Shown in pieces: positions 7,673 to 14,785 of a stretch of DNA of 64,000 nucleotides (within the stretch, counting starts at the first letter, position 1; every line of letters begins with the position of its first letter). The position numbers and the translations under genes are program-made. This DNA is from SB11 sp943370295. Its GTDB lineage: Bacteria; Bacteroidota; Bacteroidia; UBA8524. The notes under the pieces are model-generated. The model was not told the origin of the DNA. It did no database searches and saw nothing but the letters and a program-made list of their open reading frames with translations. The stretch lies in the NCBI GenBank assembly GCA_943370295.1, contig CALRQL020000004.1, positions 186,001 through 250,000 of the forward strand. The letters run 5' to 3'.

Positions 7673-8650
7673 CTATTTTACTCCCTTATTATACTTATTT
7701 CTGTACTCTAACGGCGATAGCCCTGTAATCTTGCGGAACACTTCCCGAAATGCCTTCACGTCAGAATAACCCACATCGTACATTACTTGGTTAATGGTTT
7801 TGCGGGTGGTTTCAAATGCTTTTTTCGCAGCTTCAATTTTCACACGTTGCGCATATTCAACCGGAGTATTGCCCGTAGCTTTTATAAAGCGGCGGTCAAA
7901 GTTGCGCCTTCCAACTGCAAATTGCGACGACAACTGCTCCATCGATATTTTCTCATTAATGTTCTGCTCAATATAAGCCTGTGCTTTTTGCACCAGCTCA
8001 TCGCCGTGTTGTTTTTGGCCTGTGAAAATGGCAAACGGCGATTGACTTTGCCTGTCAATTTCAATTTGGAAAACCTTTGAACAAAAAATAGCCGTCGTAC
8101 GGTCGTAATACTTTTCGATAAGGTAAATAATCAGGTTTAAGAAAGAGTAAGCCCCGCCACAAGTATAAATGCCGTTTTCGTCAGTTATCAGCTTATCCGT
8201 TTGTAAATCCACTTTGGGAAACATTGTTCTAAAATTATCCGCCATCGCCCAATTAGTAGAGCAGGTTCTGCCGTCAAGCAATCCGGCAGCGGCCAGCATA
8301 AAGGCCCCTGTACAAATGCTCGCCGCCTCAGCCCCGTTTTTATATTGATTCACCAGCCAGTCAATCACTTTTGCGTTGTCTTTTATCGCCTCATTGTAGT
8401 TGTGGTTCAATGATGGGATAATAATAAGGTCAGTTTTGGCTATGTCTGATATATCGGTGTGAGGGCGGGCAGTAAATAAGCCTCCAAAAAACTCTACCTC
8501 TTTTGATATGCCTGCCAGTTCAATTTTAAACATCTCGTCCCTGCCGCTGTCTTTCCAATATTTATTCGCTCTCATAAATATTTTATAAGTCCCAACAATG
8601 CTGCTGAGATTGTTATGACCGTCAGGTACTATTATGGTAAGGTGTTTCAT
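7673..8650 (-). CDS. GlxA-type transcriptional regulator (DJ-1/PfpI domain plus AraC HTH)
   Basis: 325 residues. Residues 1-190 form a class I glutamine amidotransferase-like DJ-1/PfpI domain, with the nucleophile-elbow cysteine in AASICTGAFMLAAAGLLDGR and TDLIIIPSLNHN. The last 100 residues are an AraC-type double helix-turn-helix: QLSSQFAVGRRNFDRRF, then INQVMYDVGYSDVKAFREVF. Such proteins usually sense a small metabolite through the first domain. ATG at 8650 (MKHLTIIVPDG) was preferred over 8686, whose extra 12 residues are not family-like. It diverges from the SRPBCC and SnoaL-like genes at 8783 and 9242, its most likely targets. Confidence 0.88.
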   Translation of the reverse strand: MKHLTIIVPDGHNNLSSIVGTYKIFMRANKYWKDSGRDEMFKIELAGISKEVEFFGGLFTARPHTDISDIAKTDLIIIPSLNHNYNEAIKDNAKVIDWLVNQYKNGAEAASICTGAFMLAAAGLLDGRTCSTNWAMADNFRTMFPKVDLQTDKLITDENGIYTCGGAYSFLNLIIYLIEKYYDRTTAIFCSKVFQIEIDRQSQSPFAIFTGQKQHGDELVQKAQAYIEQNINEKISMEQLSSQFAVGRRNFDRRFIKATGNTPVEYAQRVKIEAAKKAFETTRKTINQVMYDVGYSDVKAFREVFRKITGLSPLEYRNKYNKGVK

Positions 8651-8782
8651 AGGTTTTGAACAAAGGTGGTGATTTATGTTGTCCAAATCAACCCGCTTAA
8701 TGGTCTATTTTACACCCCTGTAAGGTTAATTGCAGTCACCATATTTGCAGTTGTTATAACAAACGACTAAACATCTATCACT

Positions 8783-9223
8783 ATGAAAACACAAGATTTA
8801 ACCTTTACACTTATTGTTGACCAAACACCCGAAGTGGTGTTTAATGCTGTTAATAACGTTCGCGGCTGGTGGTCTGAAACCCTTGAGGGCGATTCAGAAA
8901 AATTGAACGATGAATTTATATACCGTTACCACGATATGCACTACTCAAAACAACGTTTGGTTGAAGTAGTGCCCAACCAAAAAGTGGTATGGTTAGTTTT
9001 GGATAGTTACCTAAGTTTTATTGAGGATAAAACCGAGTGGACAGGAACTAAAATCAGTTTTGAAATTACAAGGGAGCAAGACAAAACCCAATTGCTTTTT
9101 ACTCACCACGGCCTTAACCCCGAGGTGGAATGTTATAATGCCTGTTTTGACGGTTGGAGCCATTACATAAAAGGCAGTTTGGTAGAACTGATTGCGAAAG
9201 GGGAGAGGGTAAGTTCTAACTAA
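8783..9223 (+). CDS. SRPBCC (AHSA1-like) domain protein
   Basis: 146 residues with the START-like fold pattern: TFTLIVDQTPEVVFNAVNNV, the RGWW motif, IYRYHDMHYSKQRLVEVVP, and a long C-terminal helix after FDGWSHYIKGSLVEL. The family binds hydrophobic ligands in a deep cavity; some members are Hsp90 activators, but short single-domain proteins like this are mostly uncharacterised. It is followed after 18 nt by a SnoaL-like gene on the same strand and is divergent from a GlxA-type regulator, suggesting a small regulated unit. CATATTTG near 8740 is a one-mismatch -7 element. Confidence 0.82.
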   Translation: MKTQDLTFTLIVDQTPEVVFNAVNNVRGWWSETLEGDSEKLNDEFIYRYHDMHYSKQRLVEVVPNQKVVWLVLDSYLSFIEDKTEWTGTKISFEITREQDKTQLLFTHHGLNPEVECYNACFDGWSHYIKGSLVELIAKGERVSSN

Positions 9224-9241
9224 CATCATTGAGTAGAAGCT

Positions 9242-9625
9242 ATGGAAACAATGAATGCTGCATTTGGTGTGCAAGAAGTGGCCGCAAGGTTTAATGAACT
9301 GGCCATGCAAGAGAAATGGTTTGAGATACAAGACGAACTTTTTGCAGAGGACGTACGAAGTATTGACCCCGCCGGTTCTCCTTATATGGGTTATGCTGAG
9401 GGTAAAGCTAATGTGCGTAAAAAGGGCGAAGATTTTGTAAAGAACATTACCGACGTTCATAGGATGCACACTACTGCACCCCAAGTTGCAGGCAGCTTTT
9501 TTACAGTCGGTAGAGAAATGGATATTTCCGTTAGCGGTTTCGGCCGAATCCAAATCAATGAAATAATGCTGTACGAGGTGAGGAACGGGAAAATTGTATT
9601 AGAGCAGTTTTTCTATACTGTATAA
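9242..9625 (+). CDS. SnoaL-like (NTF2-fold) protein
   Basis: 127 residues with the NTF2-like order: helices (VQEVAARFNELAMQEKWFEI), ELFAEDVRSIDPAGSPYMGY, a central beta-sheet, and closing strands (INEIMLYEVRNGKIVLEQFF). SnoaL-like proteins include polyketide cyclases, isomerases and binding proteins; no catalytic set is clear here. It starts 18 nt after the SRPBCC gene and ends before a very strong hairpin terminator, so the two genes form one transcript. An ATG at 9251 would also be a possible start. Confidence 0.78.
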   Translation: METMNAAFGVQEVAARFNELAMQEKWFEIQDELFAEDVRSIDPAGSPYMGYAEGKANVRKKGEDFVKNITDVHRMHTTAPQVAGSFFTVGREMDISVSGFGRIQINEIMLYEVRNGKIVLEQFFYTV

Positions 9626-9690
9626 TCTGCTAACTAACATTGTATAGCGGACCATCTTAAAGGCCTGAGCAATCTATAAGTGAACAATTT

Positions 9691-9750
9691 TGCCACAACA
9701 ACGCTAAGGCGCTATTTACTTTGCGCCTTAGCGTTGTTGTGGCATTTTTA
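9691..9750 (+). terminator. Exceptionally long perfect hairpin terminator
   Basis: TGCCACAACAACGCTAAGGC begins a 22-bp stem (9691-9712) that pairs without mismatch with 9723-9744 across a 10-nt loop, followed by ATTTTTA. The stem is about twice the length of the other terminators in this window. Confidence 0.9.
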
Positions 9751-9780
9751 TTTAAAGGTCGTCCATCCTTTTTAAAATTA

Positions 9781-9802
9781 ATTTTCAATAAGTTTTGAAA
9801 AT
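9781..9802. promoter_or_regulatory. Candidate operator 1 (inverted repeat TTTTCAA-N6-TTGAAAA)
   Basis: ATTTTCAATAAGTTTTGAAA plus AT is an inverted repeat that overlaps the -33 element of the promoter at 9793. A near copy lies 88 nt downstream at 9869-9890. A two-site operator is inferred from symmetry and position only. Confidence 0.5.
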
Positions 9803-9823
9803 ACAAAAATTTACTTACCTTTG
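9793..9823 (+). promoter_or_regulatory. Strong promoter of the tandem membrane gene pair
   Basis: -33 TTTTG at 9793-9797, 18 nt, and a perfect -7 TACCTTTG at 9816-9823. Transcription would start near 9829, leaving about 70 nt of leader that contains the second inverted repeat. Confidence 0.8.
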
Positions 9824-9868
9824 ATGTGTGATTTGAACAGGGCAGTTGGCCCTTTTTTAAAGTTATAA

Positions 9869-9890
9869 ATTTTCAAATGTTTTTGAAAGT
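9869..9890. promoter_or_regulatory. Candidate operator 2 (inverted repeat in the 5' leader)
   Basis: ATTTTCAAATGTTTTTGAAA plus GT nearly matches the inverted repeat at 9781-9802. It ends 10 nt before the ATG at 9900, so a bound protein could block transcription or translation. Confidence 0.45.
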
Positions 9891-9899
9891 TAAATAAAA

Positions 9900-10280
9900 A
9901 TGATTTCACTTAACCTCACCGGATACCTGATTTACATGCCCATCACATTTTACATTACGTTTTATGTAGGCGGGGTGCTATATCGCAGCGGTGAAGCCTT
10001 TTTAGCCGATATTTTTGAGGGTAACACTGCCTTGGGTCACGCCTACAACACATTTTTACTTACCGGTTATTACCTACTCAACTTGGGCTATGCTACGGTT
10101 TCTATCACTTGGTGGAATGCGATTGAAACTACCGGTCAACTGGTTAATGAGTTGGCTTTGCGTTTGGGGGTCATTATTATGGCACTGGGCATTATCCACT
10201 ACTTTAATATGTATGCCTTTTGGCGGTTTGCACCCAAACTAAAAGAATTATACGAGAACCTTAATAAATCATCAACTTAA
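9900..10280 (+). CDS. Hypothetical integral membrane protein, paralogue 1
   Basis: 126 residues with three predicted membrane segments (about 8-28, 50-72, 85-110) and a short basic tail. No named family recognised. It shares an ordered pattern with the next gene: Y(M/L)P(I/V)T followed by a YVGGVLY or YVARVLF block, then F-x2-DIF-x-G, a helix with Asn, and YLLN(L/I)G(Y/F)A. The two are therefore tandem duplicates separated by 12 nt. They are expressed from one strong promoter with two inverted repeats around it. Conserved Asp, Phe and Asn between helices suggest a functional loop, but activity is unknown. Confidence 0.75.
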   Translation: MISLNLTGYLIYMPITFYITFYVGGVLYRSGEAFLADIFEGNTALGHAYNTFLLTGYYLLNLGYATVSITWWNAIETTGQLVNELALRLGVIIMALGIIHYFNMYAFWRFAPKLKELYENLNKSST

Positions 10281-10292
10281 TAATTATCAATC

Positions 10293-10715
10293 ATGGATAC
10301 TCCATTCATCGTTATCGCCTACAGTGTGTATTTACCCGTAACAATTATGCTTACGTATTACGTGGCCCGTGTATTGTTTAGCAACGGCAAGGTGTTTATG
10401 CTGGACATTTTCAGAGGGCGGGAGGAGATTGCCTTTGCAACCAACAAACTGTTTCAGGTAGGGTTTTATTTGCTCAATATCGGGTTTGCCTTGCTGATGC
10501 TGAAAGCAGAAACAGGGGTGTATAATACGCAAGGTTTGTTTGAGATACTGAGTTTAAAAGTGGGAAGGTTCTCCATTTATTTAGGGGTAATGCTGTTTGC
10601 TAATTTGTATTTGTTCTTTAGGGGTAAACGTAAATCAAAAGAAAATCAATTGAGAGCTGAAGGCAAATTGGTAGACCCCAAACCTGAGGAACGCGACAGA
10701 CCCCGTTACATATAA
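10293..10715 (+). CDS. Hypothetical integral membrane protein, paralogue 2
   Basis: 140 residues, a diverged copy of the preceding gene with the same YLP-T, F-x-LDIF-x-G and YLLNIGFA elements and the same three-helix layout. It differs by a longer charged C-terminal tail (RGKRKSKENQLRAEGKLVDP onwards) that is probably cytoplasmic. It follows paralogue 1 after 12 nt and ends before a hairpin terminator. Keeping two copies in one operon suggests a heteromer, which is an inference. No named family recognised. Confidence 0.75.
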   Translation: MDTPFIVIAYSVYLPVTIMLTYYVARVLFSNGKVFMLDIFRGREEIAFATNKLFQVGFYLLNIGFALLMLKAETGVYNTQGLFEILSLKVGRFSIYLGVMLFANLYLFFRGKRKSKENQLRAEGKLVDPKPEERDRPRYI

Positions 10716-10753
10716 CCAAAGCATGTTTTAATTGATATAAAGTCAAGCGTTAC

Positions 10754-10797
10754 AAAAGCCCCACGACACAAAAATTCTGCGTAGTGGGGCTTTTTTG
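10754..10797 (+). terminator. Terminator of the tandem membrane gene operon
   Basis: AAAAGCCCCAC (10754-10764), a 19-nt loop, GTGGGGCTTTT (10784-10794) and further T residues. Confidence 0.85.
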
Positions 10798-10853
10798 TTA
10801 ATGATAAAAACAGGCATTGCTGCAACAAATTGCCTGAGGAAACGGTCAATAGT

Positions 10854-10883
10854 GTTGAAAATCAGCAAATCAGATTAACTTTG
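10854..10883 (+). promoter_or_regulatory. Promoter of the T9SS-sorted protein gene
   Basis: -33 GTTG at 10854-10857, 18 nt, perfect -7 TAACTTTG at 10876-10883, and the ATG 10 nt further on at 10894. The leader would be only about 5 nt. Confidence 0.75.
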
Positions 10884-10893
10884 TTACTACACT

Positions 10894-11961
10894 ATGAAAA
10901 AACTATTTACCTTATTAACAGCCGCATTTAGTGTAAGTACATTAAGTGCTCAGATAACCATCACCAAAAGCGATATGCCAGTTGCGGGAGATAGCTTTCA
11001 GTACATGACTGTACAGCCGATAGGCGCAGGAGTTAACGTAAACAATACAGGTGCTAACACTATTTGGAACTTTACAAACCTTACTAAAAACGATAGTACA
11101 ATGGTTAGGTATTATCGTTCAGCACAAACACCTTATGCATTTTACTTCTTAAACACAATGGGGCAAAAAATTGCCGATGATTTGGGTTTCGGGCAGTTTT
11201 CTTTTAAAGACGTGTACTCGTTTTATAAAGCAACCAATAGTGCTTTTACTGCAGAAGGAACAGGGTTTAAATTTAACAACATACCATTGGCAGGCTTTTA
11301 TACCGAAGAAGACCACATCTACAAGTTTCCGCTTACTTATGGTAAAACTGATAGCGGAAATTTTAGAGTGGTGGTTCAAATACCCGGCTTGGGCAAATAC
11401 TCACAAAGCGGAACACGTAAAAACTATGTTGACGGCTGGGGTAAAATAACGTTACCAAATGGCAATCCGATGGATTGTATCAGGGTAAAATCAGTACTTA
11501 CACAAACCGATTCGATATCAGTAACACAACCCTTTCCGGTTTCGTTTGGGTTCCCATCCAGCCGTGTAGAATATAAATGGCTTACCAAAACCGATAAGGT
11601 ACCTGTATTAGAATTAAGCGGTACGGAGTTAATGGGCAATTTTACACCAACATCTGTGCGTTATCGCAGTCAATCAAAAACCGGCGGCGGGGGCGGTAAT
11701 GTAAGTGTTAGTGAAGTACAAGAAAACAAAGTAAGGGTATATCCTAACCCTGCTTCTGACAAGTTGATAATAACACTTCCTGATTACGGAACAACCCATG
11801 TGAAGTTGTTTACCATGGAAGCAAAAGAAATCAATATTCAGTTTAACCGCAGTGCTGCGGGAATAGAACTGGATGTAGCCAACATACCTGTTGGTAGCTA
11901 TATGGTATTTGCCAATAGCGGCAATGAAATAGTTTGGGAAAAGTTTACCATAAACCGGTAA
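10894..11961 (+). CDS. Secreted protein with T9SS type A sorting domain
   Basis: 355 residues. Residues 1-19 are a signal peptide (KKLFTLLTAAFSVSTLSA, cut before Q). The last 80 residues are the type A sorting domain (VRVYPNPASDKLII, then IELDVANIPVGSYMV), which directs export by the type IX system and often attachment to surface lipopolysaccharide. The middle is beta-rich with no enzyme family recognised; a glycine linker SKTGGGGGN precedes the sorting domain. Monocistronic, with a clear promoter and a bidirectional terminator. Surface location is well supported; function is unknown. Confidence 0.88.
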   Translation: MKKLFTLLTAAFSVSTLSAQITITKSDMPVAGDSFQYMTVQPIGAGVNVNNTGANTIWNFTNLTKNDSTMVRYYRSAQTPYAFYFLNTMGQKIADDLGFGQFSFKDVYSFYKATNSAFTAEGTGFKFNNIPLAGFYTEEDHIYKFPLTYGKTDSGNFRVVVQIPGLGKYSQSGTRKNYVDGWGKITLPNGNPMDCIRVKSVLTQTDSISVTQPFPVSFGFPSSRVEYKWLTKTDKVPVLELSGTELMGNFTPTSVRYRSQSKTGGGGGNVSVSEVQENKVRVYPNPASDKLIITLPDYGTTHVKLFTMEAKEINIQFNRSAAGIELDVANIPVGSYMVFANSGNEIVWEKFTINR

Positions 11962-11984
11962 TACAGCTTTGACTTTTATAAATG

Positions 11985-12012
11985 AAAAGGAGGGGCATTC
12001 CCCTCCTTTTTT
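11985..12012. terminator. Bidirectional terminator
   Basis: AAAAGGAGGGG (11985-11995), loop CATT, CCCCTCCTTTT (12000-12010), with T tracts usable on both strands. It separates the convergent T9SS and VOC genes; the VOC stop codon starts at 12011-12013. Confidence 0.9.
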
Positions 12013-12385
12013 ATTGTTGGGGGTAGGTAACCACATCAACATTTACGCCATTAGGGTCGGTAAGAGTAAAGTGACGCTCACCCCATTCTTCATCTCTGAT
12101 GTCAAGCGTAATGGGAATATTTAATGCTTTAATGCGTTCATACTCTGCATCCACATTTTCAACTTCCACAATCAGATAAATACCCTGTCCGGCAAAGGGC
12201 TTATGAAAGATAGGGTTTTGTGTAGGATGATTGGGTAACAAAAAGCTGATTTCAGCATTTTTTGCAGGAGTTTCCATAACTGTATAAAACTCGTTTTCAA
12301 AACGCACCTTGCATCCAAATGCTGTGCTGTAAAATGCAACACTTTCTTGCATCTTTTCTGTAATAATTCCGGTGTTCAGTATCAT
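12011..12385 (-). CDS. VOC (glyoxalase/bleomycin-resistance) family protein
   Basis: 124 residues from ATG at 12385 (MILNTGIITEKMQESVAFYS). The family shows in the paired beta-alpha-beta-beta-beta units: an FYSTAFG motif near the start, then GIYLIVEVENVDAEYERIKA and the closing HFTLTDPNGVNVDVV, where VOC enzymes keep the last metal ligand (often Glu). Here that position seems to be Asp/Val, so metal catalysis is doubtful and binding is as likely. The frame reaches 12412, but that ATG overlaps the upstream gene by 8 nt. It follows the GyrI-like gene on the minus strand by about 20 nt. Confidence 0.8.
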   Translation of the reverse strand: MILNTGIITEKMQESVAFYSTAFGCKVRFENEFYTVMETPAKNAEISFLLPNHPTQNPIFHKPFAGQGIYLIVEVENVDAEYERIKALNIPITLDIRDEEWGERHFTLTDPNGVNVDVVTYPQQ

Positions 12386-12404
12386 AGTTTTCTTTTTTTG
12401 GGGG

Positions 12405-12860
12405 TTATTCAATTCCTACTTGTATCAGGGTAATCATACTTTCAGGGGCATCCAAATCAGAGTGGATATAAATCTCTCGGTTTTTGTAGGTAGGCGTTAA
12501 ACCATTCTGACCCATATAGCCAAACAGTTTACCGTATGTTTCGGGGATTTTTGTCCACTCGCCTTCGTGTATCGCCCATACGCACTTAAATTCTTCAGTG
12601 CTTTTAGTGGCAAATTCGCCCGTGTAATTCTCTGGGAATGTTTCAACAGGTATTGCAATTTCAAGTGAGAACAACTGAGCTTCATCGCCAGTAAATCCAT
12701 CATACAGCCAATAGGGAGGGCCTACAATGCGCATATTGTTTTTAAGCGCATCAGCGTACAAACGGTCGGCAATTACCCCAACGTATTGGGCAAGGTCTGT
12801 TACCTTAGTTTCCGTGCTGTAATAAAGCAGATTAATAGGGTTGATTGTTTTAGTTTGCAT
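12405..12860 (-). CDS. GyrI-like effector-binding domain protein
   Basis: 151 residues. The pattern YYSTETKVTDLAQYVGVIAD, PPYWLYDG, then FSLEIAIPV and KCVWAIHEGEWTKIPETYGK is that of a stand-alone GyrI/SOUL-like effector domain (the half of MerR/AraC regulators that binds aromatic ligands). ATG at 12860 was chosen over 12983 because the upstream 41 residues are non-conserved and cover the gene's own leader. GTTTGCAT at 12853-12860 and ATGCAAAC at 12878-12885 form an inverted repeat spanning the start codon, possibly an operator or translational hairpin. It precedes the VOC gene and follows a WYL regulator, a common ligand-responsive grouping. Confidence 0.76.
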   Translation of the reverse strand: MQTKTINPINLLYYSTETKVTDLAQYVGVIADRLYADALKNNMRIVGPPYWLYDGFTGDEAQLFSLEIAIPVETFPENYTGEFATKSTEEFKCVWAIHEGEWTKIPETYGKLFGYMGQNGLTPTYKNREIYIHSDLDAPESMITLIQVGIE

Positions 12861-12969
12861 AGTGTTATAGTTTGTAGATGCAAACCAACTATGCCTGTGT
12901 GACAACCCTATGTCAACAGTGTGAATGATATGAAAATATATCTTTATCAGGTTGAAACCCAATACTATT

Positions 12970-13042
12970 AAATTACAGTTCAAGACGGACTTAAGTCTGT
13001 TTCAAACTGTAATTTTAACGGAGCAGAATTTTAATCCTGCTC
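12970..13042. repeat. Palindromic element and hairpin between WYL regulator and GyrI-like gene
   Basis: AAATTACAGTT (12970-12980) pairs with AACTGTAATTT (13005-13015), and the interior (AGACGGACTT/AAGTCTGTTT) continues the dyad, giving an imperfect 46-nt palindrome. A second hairpin GAGCAG-AATTTTAATC-CTGCTC follows at 13021-13042. The loops resemble those in the 1571-1905 array while the stems differ. It may end transcription of the WYL gene on the minus strand. Confidence 0.6.
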
Positions 13043-13049
13043 AAATAAA

Positions 13050-14027
13050 TTAACCGGCTAAAACGGGCTCGCTAATTTTCGAGTGATAATGGGTATACAC
13101 CTCTGCGGCCATTTTTTTGGTAAGTTCTTTCAACGATTCAGGAAACAAGGGAGTCACCTCGTTACCAAATCCAAGCAGCCAACTGGCCAAGCCTTCAGAT
13201 ACCACACACATAAATGTCATATCAGTAGTTTCTTCGTCGCGTTTCTCATCCACAAAGCCAAAGTAATACTTTTGCTCACCAACAAAACGTAGCATATTGT
13301 TGGTAAACCGTATTACCACTTTTTCAACGTTTTTTGGTTTCATAAATGTTTCAAAATGATGTTGCAGGCCATCAAAAGCTTCTTTCTCAAAAAACTCATC
13401 AGTGGTATGCATACTTTTAATGCGGTCGGTACGGAAGTCTCTGAAATCGTGCCGAAGCCTGCACCAGCCTATTAAATGCCAGTGGCCGCTATAAAAACAT
13501 AAGCCGTGCGGCTCTATTTTTCTAACAGATGTTTTGTTATTATGAAACGAGAAATATTCAACCTCAAGTACCCGCTGGTGGGCAAGGGCATCCTGTATAT
13601 CGGCTACAAAGTGGTTAGGGAAACCCTCAGGATGTTTTAATTGTTTGTATACTACAATAGATGAATCCAGTTTTTCAAGATACTCTTTTTCATTGCCGCG
13701 GAGTACGGCTCTAATTTTTTTCATTGCTGCCCCGTAAGGTTGAGAAATTGAACTGTCTGACAATTTTTCAAGCAGTTTTTCACCCGTTAGTAAAGCAGCG
13801 GCCTCTTGTTTGCTAAAAATTACAGGCGGCAAATGGTAGCCTTCGGCAATAAAATACCCCACTCCGGGTTCAGCTCCAATGGGGACTCCCGCTTCTTCAA
13901 GCGCCCTTATATCGCGGTACACAGTACGCACACTTATCTCAAAGCGATTGGCAATTTCTTCGGCTTTCACTATCCGCTTACTTTGCAGATGTATCAAGGT
14001 GGCTACAAGTCGGTCAATGCGGTTCAT
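13050..14027 (-). CDS. HTH/WYL-domain transcriptional regulator (YafY-like)
   Basis: 325 residues. An N-terminal winged helix-turn-helix (MNRIDRLVATLIHLQSKRIV, then IANRFEISVRTVYRDIRALE) is followed by a WYL domain: EVEYFSFHNN, KIEPHGLCFYSGHWHLIGWC, the FRTDRI strand, and the WCX C-terminal extension. WYL domains bind nucleotides or other small ligands and tune DNA binding; many regulate stress or defence loci. Its ATG overlaps the stop of the upstream NAD(P)-binding gene by 4 nt (ATGA), so the two are translationally coupled. Likely targets are this operon and the GyrI-like and VOC genes downstream. Confidence 0.9.
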   Translation of the reverse strand: MNRIDRLVATLIHLQSKRIVKAEEIANRFEISVRTVYRDIRALEEAGVPIGAEPGVGYFIAEGYHLPPVIFSKQEAAALLTGEKLLEKLSDSSISQPYGAAMKKIRAVLRGNEKEYLEKLDSSIVVYKQLKHPEGFPNHFVADIQDALAHQRVLEVEYFSFHNNKTSVRKIEPHGLCFYSGHWHLIGWCRLRHDFRDFRTDRIKSMHTTDEFFEKEAFDGLQHHFETFMKPKNVEKVVIRFTNNMLRFVGEQKYYFGFVDEKRDEETTDMTFMCVVSEGLASWLLGFGNEVTPLFPESLKELTKKMAAEVYTHYHSKISEPVLAG

Positions 14028-14683
14028 AGTTTACCAATAACAAACAACTCATCGTTCTCCACAAATCTAAGCCCTTTTTCATCATCCCCTGCAAGTTGTA
14101 TCATGGCTTTTGCAACCGTGGCCGAGGGTATTGCCTTATACCTTTTAAGTTTACCTATAAACAATGGGTTTACTAATGTCATTATCCATTTGCCAATCAG
14201 CTCGCCAAACCTAGTTTCTTCTCTTTTGCCCAATAATAGTGAAGGTCTCACAAAAACAGTTTTATCAATGCCTAAAGCCGCAATGTCTTCTTCCATTTGC
14301 CCTTTAGTACGTATATAAAAGTTACTGCTGTTTGCGGTAGCTCCAACGGATGATATGGTAACCATGCAGGGAATGTTATTTCGCTTTGCAATTTTTGCCA
14401 GCGAAACAGGCAATTCATAATCTACTTGTTTAAATGCCTCTTGCGAACCGGCTTTCCTGATGGTAGTGCCCAAACAGCAAAACAATACATCGCCCCTTAT
14501 TTCATTTTGTATAAATTCAGGATTACTCAAAGGGTTTACCAATTCTTTTAGCTTAGGGTGCTTTTTTCCGGTACTGGTTCGCACAATTATTTTCACGATT
14601 TCGTAATCAGGGTGTGCAAGCAAGTAATCAGTTAGTAAGGCACCGGTTTGGCCGGTCGCACCAAAAACAAGGGCTGTTTTCAT
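14024..14683 (-). CDS. NAD(P)-binding Rossmann protein (atypical SDR, HTATIP2-like)
   Basis: 219 residues from ATG at 14683. The dinucleotide-binding motif GATGQTG (about 8-14) is followed by DVLFCCLGTTIRKAGSQEAF, the conserved TISSVGATANSSNFY with a YxxxK-like KGQMEED, and VRPSLLLGKREETR, typical of atypical SDRs of the HTATIP2/TIP30 type. Substrate unknown; the classical catalytic Tyr-Lys pair is partly preserved (Y and K in NFYIRTKG). It is the first gene of a two-gene unit with the WYL regulator. A perfect -7 element ends only 6 nt upstream of the start, implying a leader of 0-2 nt. Confidence 0.82.
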   Translation of the reverse strand: MKTALVFGATGQTGALLTDYLLAHPDYEIVKIIVRTSTGKKHPKLKELVNPLSNPEFIQNEIRGDVLFCCLGTTIRKAGSQEAFKQVDYELPVSLAKIAKRNNIPCMVTISSVGATANSSNFYIRTKGQMEEDIAALGIDKTVFVRPSLLLGKREETRFGELIGKWIMTLVNPLFIGKLKRYKAIPSATVAKAMIQLAGDDEKGLRFVENDELFVIGKL

Positions 14684-14689
14684 TTCAAA

Positions 14690-14697
14690 CAAATATA
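14690..14697 (-). promoter_or_regulatory. -7 element of the NAD(P)-binding/WYL operon
   Basis: Read on the minus strand this is TATATTTG, a perfect -7 match. No clear -33 TTG lies at the right spacing. The in-frame ATG at 14692 would sit inside the element, which supports ATG at 14683. Confidence 0.55.
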
Positions 14698-14764
14698 GCA
14701 GGTATTGAGCATTGTATTAATGTATTTTGTACAAACACTTTACATGTAATTTAAAACGGAGCTG

Positions 14765-14772
14765 TATTTTTG
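14765..14772 (+). promoter_or_regulatory. -7 element of mnmD
   Basis: TATTTTTG matches TAnnTTTG and sits 13 nt before the ATG at 14786. The -33 region is weak. Confidence 0.5.
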
Positions 14773-14785
14773 TAAATCATTTTAA

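Noticed and set aside
12861..12983. Longer form of the GyrI-like protein from ATG at 12983
   Set aside because: 41 extra residues have no domain similarity and cover the leader; ATG at 12860 fits.
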